From NCBI RefSeq assembly GCF_900102185.1, contig NZ_LT629690.1:496001-560000 (forward strand): 64,000 nucleotides of DNA. The letters run 5' to 3'. Of this stretch, positions 25,703-34,289 are shown in pieces. Both the position numbers and the translations under genes were made by a program. The stretch's first letter is position 1. Each line of letters starts with the position of its first letter. A model generated the notes under the pieces. That model searched no databases and had not been told where the DNA came from. It saw only the letters and a list, made by a program, of their open reading frames with translations. Source of the DNA: Terriglobus roseus (lineage in GTDB: Bacteria; Acidobacteriota; Terriglobia; Terriglobales; Acidobacteriaceae).

Positions 25703-26164
25703 ATGGCCGTTTCACTGAAAAAATCCCCCCTCAAACCCGGTGAAGTCCTGATTGGCGCGTTGCTGCGCGTTCCCACTGAGGCAATCTTTAGGCGCATCGT
25801 GCGGGAACTGAACGAGGCGGGCTTTGAAGGGCTTGCCCTTCCTCACATCGCGGTGATGCGGTATCCCGGGCCGGATGGCGAGCGCCCGGGCGTTCTGGCT
25901 GAACGCGCTGGCATCAGTAAGCAGGCTATGAACCGGTTGCTGGGCAGCCTGGAAGAGCTTGGGTATCTGAAGCGGATGGACGCATCAAACAGTGGCTCCG
26001 CGCGAATTGTGCGCTTTACCCGGCGCGGCCATGCGGCATGGGCCAGGATCGTTGAGAGCATGCGCGAGATCGAGTGCGAATGGAGCGCGGAGCTTGGGGA
26101 AAAGGACTTTGCTCAATTGAAGAAACTGCTGGTCCGTGTCAGGGAAAGCCCGCTGGTCCGATAA
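25703..26164 (+). CDS. MarR family winged-helix transcriptional regulator
   Basis: 153 residues; ATG 25703 is 6 bases after AGGTGA, whereas the GTG at 25697 overlaps the site. The centre, RPGVLAERAGISKQAMNRLLGSLEELGYLKR (two parts: ERAGISKQAMNRLLGSLEEL is the helix-turn-helix), is followed by the wing SARIVRFTRRG and a long dimerisation helix. MarR proteins are usually ligand-released repressors. The paired inverted repeats directly upstream are its probable operators, controlling itself and the divergent cupin gene. Confidence 0.9.
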   Translation: MAVSLKKSPLKPGEVLIGALLRVPTEAIFRRIVRELNEAGFEGLALPHIAVMRYPGPDGERPGVLAERAGISKQAMNRLLGSLEELGYLKRMDASNSGSARIVRFTRRGHAAWARIVESMREIECEWSAELGEKDFAQLKKLLVRVRESPLVR

Positions 26165-26204
26165 GGAAACCCCACGTCTCAGAATCGAGACGTGGGGTTT
26201 CCGT
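26165..26204. terminator. Bidirectional intrinsic terminator
   Basis: GGAAACCCCACGTCTC (26165-26180) and GAGACGTGGGGTTTCC (26187-26202) form a perfect 16-bp stem with loop AGAATC. It begins at the MarR stop codon and separates it from the convergent TonB receptor gene. Confidence 0.88.
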
Positions 26205-26242
26205 TGCATCGTGGTTGTTGGCTACTGCTGTTTCTGATGGTG

Positions 26243-29029
26243 TTAGAAGCTGTAGCGGAGGCCGCCTTCTATGCGTCGGCCGTTGTCGCCCTGGGTGGCT
26301 TTGCCGAAGGTGGGTGAGCCTACTACGCTGCCTACGTTGGTTACGTTGAGGTGGTTGAGTACGTTGGAGCTGCGGATGTTTGCTGTTAGCGATTGCGGGT
26401 GTTCTGCCTTCGCGTTGTGCGTCAGCTTGAAGGTGCGTTGCAGGTTGGTGTCCAGATAGAGGGTCCAGGGCTGGTTGCCTGCGTCGCGACCGATGGTGGC
26501 GCCTGTGCCTGAGGTAGAGAGCAGGCCGTACTGCGTCTGATAGGCGCAGTTGGATGCGATGGTGGCGGTGCAGTTGGGCGTGCCGGTGGGGGCGATGAAG
26601 GGACGGTCGTTGAAGTTGCCGTCGCCGTTGTTATCAAAGCCGGTGGTGAGGTTGAACGGCGTGTCGCCCTGTGCGTTGAGGTTGGCGCTGAGCTGCATGG
26701 CGTAGGGCAGTTTCGCGGTGGCGTTGCCGAAGACTTCCCAGAGAGCGTTGCCGGAGCGGCGTGCGAATTCGCCGACGTTTGAGCCGGTGCGCTGCGGTGT
26801 GTAGAAGGGACTGTCGTTGGTGTTGTCAATGACGTTCACACGCACAGCGCCGGAAGAGAACTGAATGTACTTCAGGCTTTGATTGGACAGGCCCATGAAG
26901 ATAACGTTGCCGTAACCGCGACCGTTCGATTGCCACTGAAGGATGTTGACGTTCTGCTGCAGAGGACGTGGGCCGAGCGGCTGGCCGTTGAGCGGCGAGT
27001 TGATGTTCTGCGAACGCGTGTAATGCCACAGTTGCGCGATGTAGTAGTCCGCAGAGATGCTCCAGTTTTTGCCCATGGTGTGGCTGAAGCCCAGGTTCTG
27101 AATGCTGAAGAACAGGTTGGGCAGGTGCGGTTCCACGTTGCGGATGGACTGGAGTGGTGTGGCTCCTGTGAATGGGTTGCAGGTGTTGGGATTGAAAACG
27201 CCGCTGCATGTGGGCGAATAGATGAGGCTGGTGGTGCGCTGTACACCATCGTTGTCCAGCAACTGTGCCCAGCTATGTGCGGAGAAGCGTCCGGAGAACA
27301 TGCCTGCGTGAGCATGCAGTGTCCACTTAGAGTCTTTGTCTGGTGCCCATGAGAGGCCGAAGCGCGGATTGAAGTTGTTATGCACCATGGGCTTGCTCTG
27401 CGTGTAATAACGCAGGCCCCATGCGAAGTGGAGGCGTGGCGCAACCTTCCAATCGTCCTGGAAGAAGAGGGCGATGCGGTACTGCGACAGGTTGATGGTG
27501 GGATTGCCAGCGATGTTGGAGAACTGTGTGGGCGAGCCACCGGCCCAGCCGTTGAGTCCGCGCACGTATTGTTGGACGCCGGTGATCGTTTCCGTTTGGC
27601 CGGTGGGATTGTGGTTCGCGTCGAGGACCGGCGCAGTGCCACCACCGAAGAGCCATGTGCCGTTGAAGTTGGTGGTGTAAAGGAAGCGTTCGCGCAGCAG
27701 CTCAGACTGGATGCCGAATTTGAGGAGATGCTTGTCGAGATTGATGATGGCGTCGTCATCGAATTCGACGTCGACTTCGTGGTCGCGGAATGCGCCGTTG
27801 GTGCTGCCACCGCCGGTGAATGCGCCAGCGACCTGAATCTGCGGAGCGAGAGAGTTGGGGATCTGGTCGCGACCGTCGAACTCGAAGCCGAGGCGCGCTT
27901 CATGCATGATCTTGGGCGAGACGACGGTCACGTTGGTGATGTGGAGTTCGTGATCGTACTGCTTGTTGGCGTAGGCGTTTTCAGGAAGCGTGGTGCCGCC
28001 TGCGCCCATGTTCTGCTGGTCGTTATGCCATGCGTTGAAGCTGACGATGAAAGTGTTCTTGTCGTTGAGTTGCCAGTCGACTTTCGCCATGCCGATCCAA
28101 CGGCTTTGCGTGGTGGGCACGTTGGCGAGGACGGGCGTCTGGTTGCCAGAGGCGTCGACGTTGATGGCGTTGATGGCGGCGAAGTTGTTGACGGTGCGGT
28201 GTTCAAGATTGAGAACGAAGTCCGAACCTTTTTTGCGGATGGGGCCGGTGAGTTCAAAACCGTAGCGCTGTTTGCCGAGAGCGGCCCGGCTAACGGAGAA
28301 GGGATCGCGCGCGTTCATCCACGCGCTGGAATTGGTGGCGAAGAGAGCGCCGTGATACGAGGGCTGGCCGGGCTTGGTGTAGATCTGGACCTGTCCGCCG
28401 CCGAAGGGTGGGTTGCGATATTCGGCGGAAAAGAGGTCGGGGTTGACCTTGATGTACGCGATGGAGGATTTCGGTGGGATCGTCGAATTGTTGTCGCCAC
28501 TGACGAAGCCATCAACAGAGATGGTGGTGTTGCCGGGTGCGCCGCCTGCGGCTGCAGCCATCTGCTGGAGTTGGCGCAGGAGATCGTCGGGATCGTCTGC
28601 CAGCGATTGGAGGCGCTTGCCGGAGATGGTCGTGGAGGGGCCGGTGGCTGTGGCGGAATTGACTGCGGCGGGATTTTCGTCGTCGGTGTCTGCTACGTCG
28701 ACCGTGGTTTGAACTTCTTCGGGCTGCAGGGTGATGGAGAGTTCGCTGGCGCGGGGGAGCGAGACGGGCATCATCAAGGGTGCGAAGCCGCTGAACTTGA
28801 CCTGCAGGGTGTGGCGACCTTCAGGCGCACAGGCGATATGAAAGCGGCCTGCGGCGTCGCCGGTGACGGGGGCGGTGTCGTCGATCTGCACCGATGCGCC
28901 GGGGATGATTGCGGCAGTGGAGTCATGCACCACACCGTTGAGCGGAGTGCATTTGGACTGCGCGCCAGCCGCAGAGAGTGCAAGCGCAGGTGTTACCGCC
29001 GTAAGCAGGGCGAACAGATTCAGTTTCAC
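26243..29029 (-). CDS. TonB-dependent receptor-like protein with N-terminal carboxypeptidase regulatory domain
   Basis: 928 residues. A signal peptide ends near SAAGAQ. Residues 27-100 form a CarboxypepD_reg-like Ig fold (LNGVVHDSTAAIIPGASVQI ... GRFHIACAPEGRHTLQVKF). A plug-like region follows with TISVDGFVSGDN and GGGQVQIYTKPG, then a beta-barrel with many aromatic strands, ending in RRIEGGLRYSF (terminal Phe, as for outer-membrane proteins). These 'Oar-like' receptors are expanded in Acidobacteriota and are thought to import polymers or large ligands. No TonB box is obvious. The gene stands alone, followed upstream by the MFS gene. Confidence 0.92.
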   Translation of the reverse strand: MKLNLFALLTAVTPALALSAAGAQSKCTPLNGVVHDSTAAIIPGASVQIDDTAPVTGDAAGRFHIACAPEGRHTLQVKFSGFAPLMMPVSLPRASELSITLQPEEVQTTVDVADTDDENPAAVNSATATGPSTTISGKRLQSLADDPDDLLRQLQQMAAAAGGAPGNTTISVDGFVSGDNNSTIPPKSSIAYIKVNPDLFSAEYRNPPFGGGQVQIYTKPGQPSYHGALFATNSSAWMNARDPFSVSRAALGKQRYGFELTGPIRKKGSDFVLNLEHRTVNNFAAINAINVDASGNQTPVLANVPTTQSRWIGMAKVDWQLNDKNTFIVSFNAWHNDQQNMGAGGTTLPENAYANKQYDHELHITNVTVVSPKIMHEARLGFEFDGRDQIPNSLAPQIQVAGAFTGGGSTNGAFRDHEVDVEFDDDAIINLDKHLLKFGIQSELLRERFLYTTNFNGTWLFGGGTAPVLDANHNPTGQTETITGVQQYVRGLNGWAGGSPTQFSNIAGNPTINLSQYRIALFFQDDWKVAPRLHFAWGLRYYTQSKPMVHNNFNPRFGLSWAPDKDSKWTLHAHAGMFSGRFSAHSWAQLLDNDGVQRTTSLIYSPTCSGVFNPNTCNPFTGATPLQSIRNVEPHLPNLFFSIQNLGFSHTMGKNWSISADYYIAQLWHYTRSQNINSPLNGQPLGPRPLQQNVNILQWQSNGRGYGNVIFMGLSNQSLKYIQFSSGAVRVNVIDNTNDSPFYTPQRTGSNVGEFARRSGNALWEVFGNATAKLPYAMQLSANLNAQGDTPFNLTTGFDNNGDGNFNDRPFIAPTGTPNCTATIASNCAYQTQYGLLSTSGTGATIGRDAGNQPWTLYLDTNLQRTFKLTHNAKAEHPQSLTANIRSSNVLNHLNVTNVGSVVGSPTFGKATQGDNGRRIEGGLRYSF

Positions 29030-29192
29030 AGTAGTTCTCTCAAAAAATCGTTGGTCTTACAGGGACAGCGACCGGCTCACGGCGTCCGGCTTCAAAAAGA
29101 GATGAAGCGTTATACGGAAGCTGAGCGGTATTGGTTCCTGTAGATGAGTACGAAATTTGAGTGGCGGGAAAAGTCGAAATCTTTGCTGCAGA

Positions 29193-30443
29193 TTAAGAAT
29201 GTTGCGGGACGGCGGATGTCGCGGACGTATCGCGAGGAGCGAAGCGCGCTCCACACCATTGCAGGAGTGAGGATGCGACCAGCGCAATGACGGAGACACC
29301 GAGGCCGATGTGCAGGTTTGTGTGGTCGCTGACGAAGCCGATGATACGTGGCGATGGGACGTCGCCAAAGAGGTGGATGAGGAAGAGTTGGCCTGCGAGC
29401 GCGGTGGAACGGACGCGTGCGCTGACTGAGTTGACGATGGCTGCGTTGACCGGGCCGCTGCCGAGGAAGAGTGCCAGCTCTGCGATGGCTAATGATGGCA
29501 GCATGAATTGCTTCGGTCCGAAGAAGCAGAACAATGCAAACGGGATGCATAACGCTGGACCGATGGCACAGACCCAATAGAGAGCGCGGTGATCGGTCTT
29601 GAGCCATCGTTGCGCCCACCATCCACCGATAGCTGTGCCGAGGATTCCTGTGACTGCGGTGATGGCACCTACCGAGAAGCCTGCGGACGTGGCGGACATG
29701 CCTGCTTCGCGTTGCAGGAAGCTGGGGATCCATGCGCTGATGCCGCCGATGGTGAAGGTGGTCATCGCGTAGCCCATGGTTGCGGTGAGGTAGGCGGGGT
29801 TCTTGAGCAGATCGAAGACTGCGGCGGACTTTTTCTTTTCGCCGCGGGTATCGGATTCGCCGCGTTCAGGTTCACGCAGGAAGAAGAGGATGACAAACGC
29901 GATGAGTACGCCGGGGACGGCGGAGATATAAAACGCTGAGCGCCAGCCGTGATTTTGGCCGACCCATCCACCGAAGCTGTAGCCGAGCGCCGCGCCGACG
30001 GGGATGGCGACGTTGAAGATGGTGAGGGCGCGGTTACGTTGCGAGGGTGGGTAGTAGTCGCTGAGGAGCGCGGGGCCGTAGATGCCGAAGCTGGCTTCGC
30101 CGATGCCAAGTGCGGCGTGACGGAAGAGCAGTCCGTCGAAGTTATGCACCATGGCAGTGAAGAGATTGACGCTGCTCCAGAGCAGAGCGCCAATGACGAT
30201 GAGGGGCTTGCGGGGGAAGTGGTCGCCGAGCCAGCCGGTGAGCGGCGCCGCAATGATGTAGGTGAGGAAGAAGTATGTGGTGAGCGCGCCTATGCGCTCG
30301 TCGGAGACGTGGAACTCTGACTTGATCATCTCCTGCACGCCGGGCAGGATGTAGCGATCAATGTAGTTGACCAGGTTGAGCGAGGTGAGCAGCACCAACG
30401 CGACGGTGGCGGCTTTAGCGTTGGCTTTGGTCTCTTCGGTCAT
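29193..30443 (-). CDS. MFS transporter (spinster-like group)
   Basis: 416 residues with 12 predicted membrane helices. The first helix includes NLVNYIDRYILPGVQ, and the loop after TM2 has the MFS motif GWLGDHFPRKPLIVIG. A second similar half begins near residue 215 (YAMTTFTIGGISAWIP). These match the spinster/hexuronate-type major facilitator proteins; the substrate is not predictable. The helices place it in the inner membrane. It lies upstream of the TonB receptor on the same strand with 163 bases between, so they may be related but are probably separate transcripts. Confidence 0.9.
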   Translation of the reverse strand: MTEETKANAKAATVALVLLTSLNLVNYIDRYILPGVQEMIKSEFHVSDERIGALTTYFFLTYIIAAPLTGWLGDHFPRKPLIVIGALLWSSVNLFTAMVHNFDGLLFRHAALGIGEASFGIYGPALLSDYYPPSQRNRALTIFNVAIPVGAALGYSFGGWVGQNHGWRSAFYISAVPGVLIAFVILFFLREPERGESDTRGEKKKSAAVFDLLKNPAYLTATMGYAMTTFTIGGISAWIPSFLQREAGMSATSAGFSVGAITAVTGILGTAIGGWWAQRWLKTDHRALYWVCAIGPALCIPFALFCFFGPKQFMLPSLAIAELALFLGSGPVNAAIVNSVSARVRSTALAGQLFLIHLFGDVPSPRIIGFVSDHTNLHIGLGVSVIALVASSLLQWCGARFAPRDTSATSAVPQHS

Positions 30444-30463
30444 CGCGAGGAGGATAGCAGGTC

Positions 30464-30946
30464 TTAGTCGAGCTGAGCTTTCACGGCTTTCATGGTGTCA
30501 ATTGCGAGCTTGCTGTCGCCTACTCCGATGGCGATCCAGTCATGACAGAGCGACTCGTAAGCTGCCGCAGGCTCTGCACAATGGACAAAGAAAAAGGCTG
30601 CCTCGGCAAGGCCGTCCCGATCATGCCAGGTGGTCATGATGACGCTGCGGTCGTCATCCTCATAAAACCTGCCGTCAATAATGATGCGATCAATAAGGTC
30701 ATGCAGACCCTCTGCGTTGCCGTTGGCCCACACACAGCAGTAGCAGAGGCCTTGTTTGAGCAGGCTCGTTGCGACCTGAATCCAGGTTTGCCGTTCGTTT
30801 GGCCAATCGGGAGCGACAAAGAAAGCGACGAAACGGCCACCTTGCTCTATGCATTCGAGGGGAGAAAGTAGATCCCATACTGTTGAAGCGTGCAGCACGC
30901 GATAACGCCTGCCGTACTGCTTCCGCTCCAACAAGGTACGAATCAT
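30464..30946 (-). CDS. Conserved hypothetical protein (DUF7684-like)
   Basis: 160 residues from ATG 30946, which shares its A with the stop codon of the upstream membrane-protein gene (TAATG), so translation is coupled. The longer frame upstream overlaps that gene and is rejected. The protein contains FVAFFVAPDWPNERQTWIQV, LLKQGLCYCCVWANGNAEGLHD and an Asp-rich turn (GRFYEDDDRSVIMTTWH), resembling a small cytoplasmic family of unknown function often labelled DUF7684. No catalytic motif is recognised. It could act with the membrane protein. Confidence 0.65.
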   Translation of the reverse strand: MIRTLLERKQYGRRYRVLHASTVWDLLSPLECIEQGGRFVAFFVAPDWPNERQTWIQVATSLLKQGLCYCCVWANGNAEGLHDLIDRIIIDGRFYEDDDRSVIMTTWHDRDGLAEAAFFFVHCAEPAAAYESLCHDWIAIGVGDSKLAIDTMKAVKAQLD

Positions 30947-31275
30947 TACGCAGTCTTCAGGCGCTTGCCGAGGACTTCCGCAATCCCGATCGACGCGATG
31001 CCGATGATGAGGTGTGTGATCTGGATGTAGGGCAGGTCCGGGCGGCCGATGTGGGTGAGCTGCATGATGCCGATGACGGGCAGCAGGATGGCCATGACGA
31101 TGGTGCCAAGGGCGAGGCCGATTGCGCGTCCGAGACCCATGAGGCCGAGCACGATCATCAGCAGTGCGATGGCAAAGCCGATATACATGTGTACGCTGAT
31201 GGGCCATGCCACCGTGTGGAAGTAAAACAATGCGCCCGTGATGAGGTTCACAAGCCACAGCAGGCGGATGGTCAT
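30946..31275 (-). CDS. Small four-helix membrane protein
   Basis: 109 residues from ATG 31275, chosen because AAAGG lies 7 bases upstream; an ATG six codons earlier lacks a site. Four hydrophobic helices can be seen: LLWLVNLITGALFYF, VHMYIGFAIALLMIVLGLMG, LALGTIVMAILLPVIGIM and ITHLIIGIASIGIAEVLG. It has no known domain. His residues are present in the first loop (HTVAW) and TM3 end (THIGRP). It is translationally coupled to the following cytoplasmic gene, which suggests a two-gene unit of unknown role. Confidence 0.7.
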   Translation of the reverse strand: MTIRLLWLVNLITGALFYFHTVAWPISVHMYIGFAIALLMIVLGLMGLGRAIGLALGTIVMAILLPVIGIMQLTHIGRPDLPYIQITHLIIGIASIGIAEVLGKRLKTA

Positions 31276-31342
31276 GAGTGTGCCTTTAAGCATGTGAGTA
31301 TCGTACCGCGCCGAGGCATGGCTTCGCGGCTAAATGTCGTTG

Positions 31343-31636
31343 TTAGTCGAGGATATCGGTCTGGGTGTCTAAGACAATTGCTCCCAGACCTACCGCCAGA
31401 CGGTTAACAGCTTCCTCTACTTCGTGGAGCTGTCCCTGGAGGTAATCGCGGCTGCTGTGGATGGCGGCGATGCCGATGGTGGCGCGGTTCCACATGGGTG
31501 TTTCGTCGAGCTCGGCGACGGAGATGTTGAAGCCGTGACGGAGCTTGTCCTTTATGGAACGCACGACCTGGCGTCGGTCCTTGAGGGATTGCGCGTGCTC
31601 GATGGCGATTTCGACGGTGAGCGTGGCGATGGGCAT
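31343..31636 (-). CDS. DUF503 domain protein
   Basis: 97 residues, the normal DUF503 length, from ATG 31636; 18 further codons upstream would run through the pstS promoter. Family features: MPIATLTVEIAI at the N-terminus, the SLKDRRQVVRSIKDKLRHGFN basic helix (SLK-RR-V-SIK), and FNISVAELDE with W-RATIGI. The protein is small, cytoplasmic and of unknown function, often found near ribosome-maturation genes such as rbfA. It is divergent from pstS. Confidence 0.88.
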   Translation of the reverse strand: MPIATLTVEIAIEHAQSLKDRRQVVRSIKDKLRHGFNISVAELDETPMWNRATIGIAAIHSSRDYLQGQLHEVEEAVNRLAVGLGAIVLDTQTDILD

Positions 31637-31684
31637 GGCTTTCTGGAAGATTTTAGGCTTCCTGTATGAGCGACGCACCCCGGC

Positions 31685-31717
31685 GTTCATGGTGCGTTCA
31701 TGGCGATGGGCTAGTGT
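31685..31717 (+). promoter_or_regulatory. Pho box and -10 element of the pst operon
   Basis: GTTCATG (31685-31691), four bases, then GTTCATG (31696-31702): two identical 7-base direct repeats with 11-base periodicity, the exact geometry of a PhoB site. A TAGTGT hexamer at 31712 sits about 10 bases further, where PhoB-dependent promoters carry the -10. It lies 41-62 bases before the possible pstS starts. The PhoB-type regulator itself is not in the window. Confidence 0.72.
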
Positions 31718-31763
31718 TGGGGCAGGCGCTCCGTGTGAGACGATGTTGGCAGGCGGCGCGGAT

Positions 31764-32846
31764 ATGGTTTCTGCTGCTGGATTTCCGTTTTTCTCAGGGG
31801 TGGTTTTGCTTCGTCGGGTCGCAGGGATGTGCGCTCTGCTGTTGTGGATTGGCTGTGGCGCGGTTGCCGCGGCACAGCAGATGACGCTGACCGGAGCTGG
31901 CTCGACCTTTGCCTATCCTCTTTATTCCAAGTGGGCTGCCGAGTATCTGAAGACGCATCCGCGGATCCAGGTGAACTACCAGAGCATCGGGTCGGGCGGC
32001 GGTATTCGACAGGTGAGCATTGGCACCGTGGATTTTGGCGGCACCGATGGGCCTATGACGGATTCGCAGCTGGCCGAGGCGCGGACTAAGCTGAACGGCG
32101 CGAACATCCTGCACTTTCCTACGGCGCTGGGGGCGGCGGTTCCGGTCTATAACTTGCCCGGCGTTTCGGCGGAGCTGAACTTTACGTCGGCGGCGCTGGC
32201 CGGGATTTTTCTGGGCACGATTCAGAAGTGGAACGATCCGGAGATTGCGCGGGCGAATCCGGGTGTGAAGTTGCCGAATGAATTCATCCTGGTGATTCAT
32301 CGCGCGGATGGCAGCGGCACCTCGTTCCTTTGGGTGGATTACCTGGCGAAGGTGAATCCGGCGTTTGCGGCGAAGGTGCGGGTATCGACGTCGCCGCATT
32401 GGCCGGTGGGGTTGGGCGGCAAGGGCAATGAGGGTGTTGCTGGGTTGGTGCGGCAGATGCCGAACTCGATTGGTTATGTGGAGCTGGTGTACGCGCTGAA
32501 CAGCCACATGCTGTACGGGAAGATTCAGAATCGTGAGGGCCAGTTCGTTAAGGCGGATCTGCGTTCTGTGTCGGCTGCGGCTACGGCGATGTCGAAGTTA
32601 ATGCCAGCCGATTTCCGCGCGGACATTACGAATCCGCCAGGGGTGGGCAGCTATCCTGTGTGCAGCTTTACATGGATGCTGGTGCCGACGAGGATGGCGG
32701 ATCGCGCGAAGGGCGCGGCGCTGAAAGAGTTTTTGACGTGGGGCCTGACGGACGGGCAGAAGTATGGTGCCGCACTTTCGTATGCGCCATTGTCGAACGA
32801 TATTGTGGATCGCGAGTTGCAGGCGCTGAAGCTGCTGCAGTACTGA
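31764..32846 (+). CDS. pstS: Phosphate ABC transporter substrate-binding protein PstS
   Basis: 360 residues from ATG 31764; ATG 31743 is an equal candidate. A signal peptide ends at AVAAAQ. Phosphate-binding elements are visible: LTGAGSTFAYPLYSKW at the mature N-terminus (Ser/Thr ligands), GSGGGIRQVSIGTVDFGGTD (cut short here: SGGGIRQ and DFGGTD), and the HRADGSGTSFLW loop that supplies Ser, Gly and Thr. It captures phosphate in the periplasm and hands it to PstCA. It is the first gene of the operon and is probably induced by phosphate starvation through the Pho box. Confidence 0.95.
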   Translation: MVSAAGFPFFSGVVLLRRVAGMCALLLWIGCGAVAAAQQMTLTGAGSTFAYPLYSKWAAEYLKTHPRIQVNYQSIGSGGGIRQVSIGTVDFGGTDGPMTDSQLAEARTKLNGANILHFPTALGAAVPVYNLPGVSAELNFTSAALAGIFLGTIQKWNDPEIARANPGVKLPNEFILVIHRADGSGTSFLWVDYLAKVNPAFAAKVRVSTSPHWPVGLGGKGNEGVAGLVRQMPNSIGYVELVYALNSHMLYGKIQNREGQFVKADLRSVSAAATAMSKLMPADFRADITNPPGVGSYPVCSFTWMLVPTRMADRAKGAALKEFLTWGLTDGQKYGAALSYAPLSNDIVDRELQALKLLQY

Positions 32847-32850
32847 AGAG

Positions 32851-33846
32851 ATGGGAATGACAACCACAGAGACATCGTCGGAGATGGTTGCGCAGAAGCC
32901 TGCAGGGGCGACGAAGTTGTCGTTCATGGAGCGGTTGCGCAAGGGCGATGAGGCTGCGTATCTGATTACGATTTGTGCCGCGCTGACGGTGGTGTTGATT
33001 ACCGGGTTGCTGGCGCAGCATCTGTGGGTAAATTCGGCGCTGTCGCGGCACCAGTCAGGCTGGCGTTTTCTTTGGAGCAGCGAGTGGGATCCGGGCAGCG
33101 AGATATTCGGCGCGTTGCCGTTTATCTACGGGACTCTTGTTACGAGTGTTCTTTCGCTGGCGATTGCGATTCCCATTGGATTAGGCGCTGCGATTTTTCT
33201 GGCGGAGATGGCGCCGCGCAAGTTGAGCGACATCCTCACATTTCTTGTGGAACTGTTGGCGGCTGTGCCGAGTGTGATCTTCGGCTTGCTGGGCATCTTT
33301 GTGCTGGTGCCGATCCTGAGCAACTATGTGGTGCCGCCGCTGCGTGCATTGTTTGGTTGGTTACCTATCTTTCAGGGCGCGTTCTATGGCGTGAGTTATT
33401 TCTCCGCCTCGGTGGTGCTGGCCATCATGATTGTGCCGTTCATCGTGTCGATCTCGCGCGAGGTGTTGTTGAGCGTGCCTGCATCGCAGCGTGAAGCGAT
33501 GATGGCGCTAGGCGCGACGAAGTGGGATGTGACTTGGCGCGCGGTGGTGCCGTATGCCAGCCGAGGCATTATGGGCAGCGTGTTTCTGGCGCTGGCGCGT
33601 GCGCTGGGCGAGACGATGGCCGTGACCATGGTGATTGGCAATGTGCCGGATGTACATCTTTCGCTGCTGGCGCCGGGATACACGATTGCATCCGTCATTG
33701 CGAATGAGTTCACCGAGGCGACGGGCGATCTTTATATTCATGCGTTGATTGAGCTTGGTCTGGTTCTTTTTGTGACGACCATGCTGATTAATGCAGCCGC
33801 ACGGCTACTGATGCTGCGTTTTAAGGTGCAGGAGGTGAATGCGTGA
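32851..33846 (+). CDS. pstC: Phosphate ABC transporter permease PstC
   Basis: 331 residues with about seven membrane helices, starting 4 bases after pstS; an ATG two codons later is possible. The permease signature EAA loop is SQREAMMALGATKWDVTWRAVVP (core EAMMALGATKWD), which contacts PstB. Other conserved parts are PFIYGTLVTSVLSLAIAIPI, GLGAAIFLAEMAP and the ALARALGETMAV segment with an acidic residue in the pore region. It forms the membrane channel with PstA. Confidence 0.95.
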   Translation: MGMTTTETSSEMVAQKPAGATKLSFMERLRKGDEAAYLITICAALTVVLITGLLAQHLWVNSALSRHQSGWRFLWSSEWDPGSEIFGALPFIYGTLVTSVLSLAIAIPIGLGAAIFLAEMAPRKLSDILTFLVELLAAVPSVIFGLLGIFVLVPILSNYVVPPLRALFGWLPIFQGAFYGVSYFSASVVLAIMIVPFIVSISREVLLSVPASQREAMMALGATKWDVTWRAVVPYASRGIMGSVFLALARALGETMAVTMVIGNVPDVHLSLLAPGYTIASVIANEFTEATGDLYIHALIELGLVLFVTTMLINAAARLLMLRFKVQEVNA

Positions 33847-34289
33847 TGAGACTCATGCTTTCTGCTGTTGCACCGTTGTTGCTGGTTACGCTGCTGGGTT
33901 GTGACAATACGTTTGATGCGGCTGCGGCGAATCCATCTGCCGAGACTGTTCGGCAGTATGTGGAAAGTGGTTGGATGCCGCATGGAGTGCCGCAAAATTT
34001 GCGCGCTGTGAAGGTGAGCGGCGATACGGATACCGAGCGTTACGTGGGGACGTTCACGAGCGACGCGACGGATGCTTTCCTAGCGAAGTGCAAGCTGGAC
34101 AAGGATGGGTTCGTTGTTGAAACCGGCTTGCCCAAGTGGTTTCCGGAAGAGGTGCGCTCGACCAGCTCCTCCGACACGCTTCGCGGTGAAGGTTATGAAA
34201 CCTATAGCTGTGAAGACGACTTTGCTGTGATTCGCAAGGGAACGGATAACACTGTTTGGTTTTGGTCGGACAGGGAGGATGACGACTGA
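33846..34289 (+). CDS. Uncharacterised lipoprotein encoded between pstC and pstA
   Basis: 147 residues. The ATG shares one base with the pstC stop and its TGA shares one base with the pstA start, so it is locked into the operon. The N-terminus is a lipoprotein signal with lipobox LLGC (LLLVTLLGC). The mature domain of about 125 residues has three further Cys, pairs of acidic residues, and an end rich in Asp (SDREDDD); no family is recognised. It is a soluble membrane-anchored domain of unknown fold. Its position suggests a job in phosphate capture, sensing or transporter assembly, which is inference. Confidence 0.8.
   Translation: MRLMLSAVAPLLLVTLLGCDNTFDAAAANPSAETVRQYVESGWMPHGVPQNLRAVKVSGDTDTERYVGTFTSDATDAFLAKCKLDKDGFVVETGLPKWFPEEVRSTSSSDTLRGEGYETYSCEDDFAVIRKGTDNTVWFWSDREDDD

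Noticed and set aside
27380-29143. 587-codon plus-strand frame opposite the TonB receptor gene
   Set aside because: It is a mirror of a high-GC gene; the translation is Val/Asp/Gly-rich with no domain, and the receptor on the other strand is certain.
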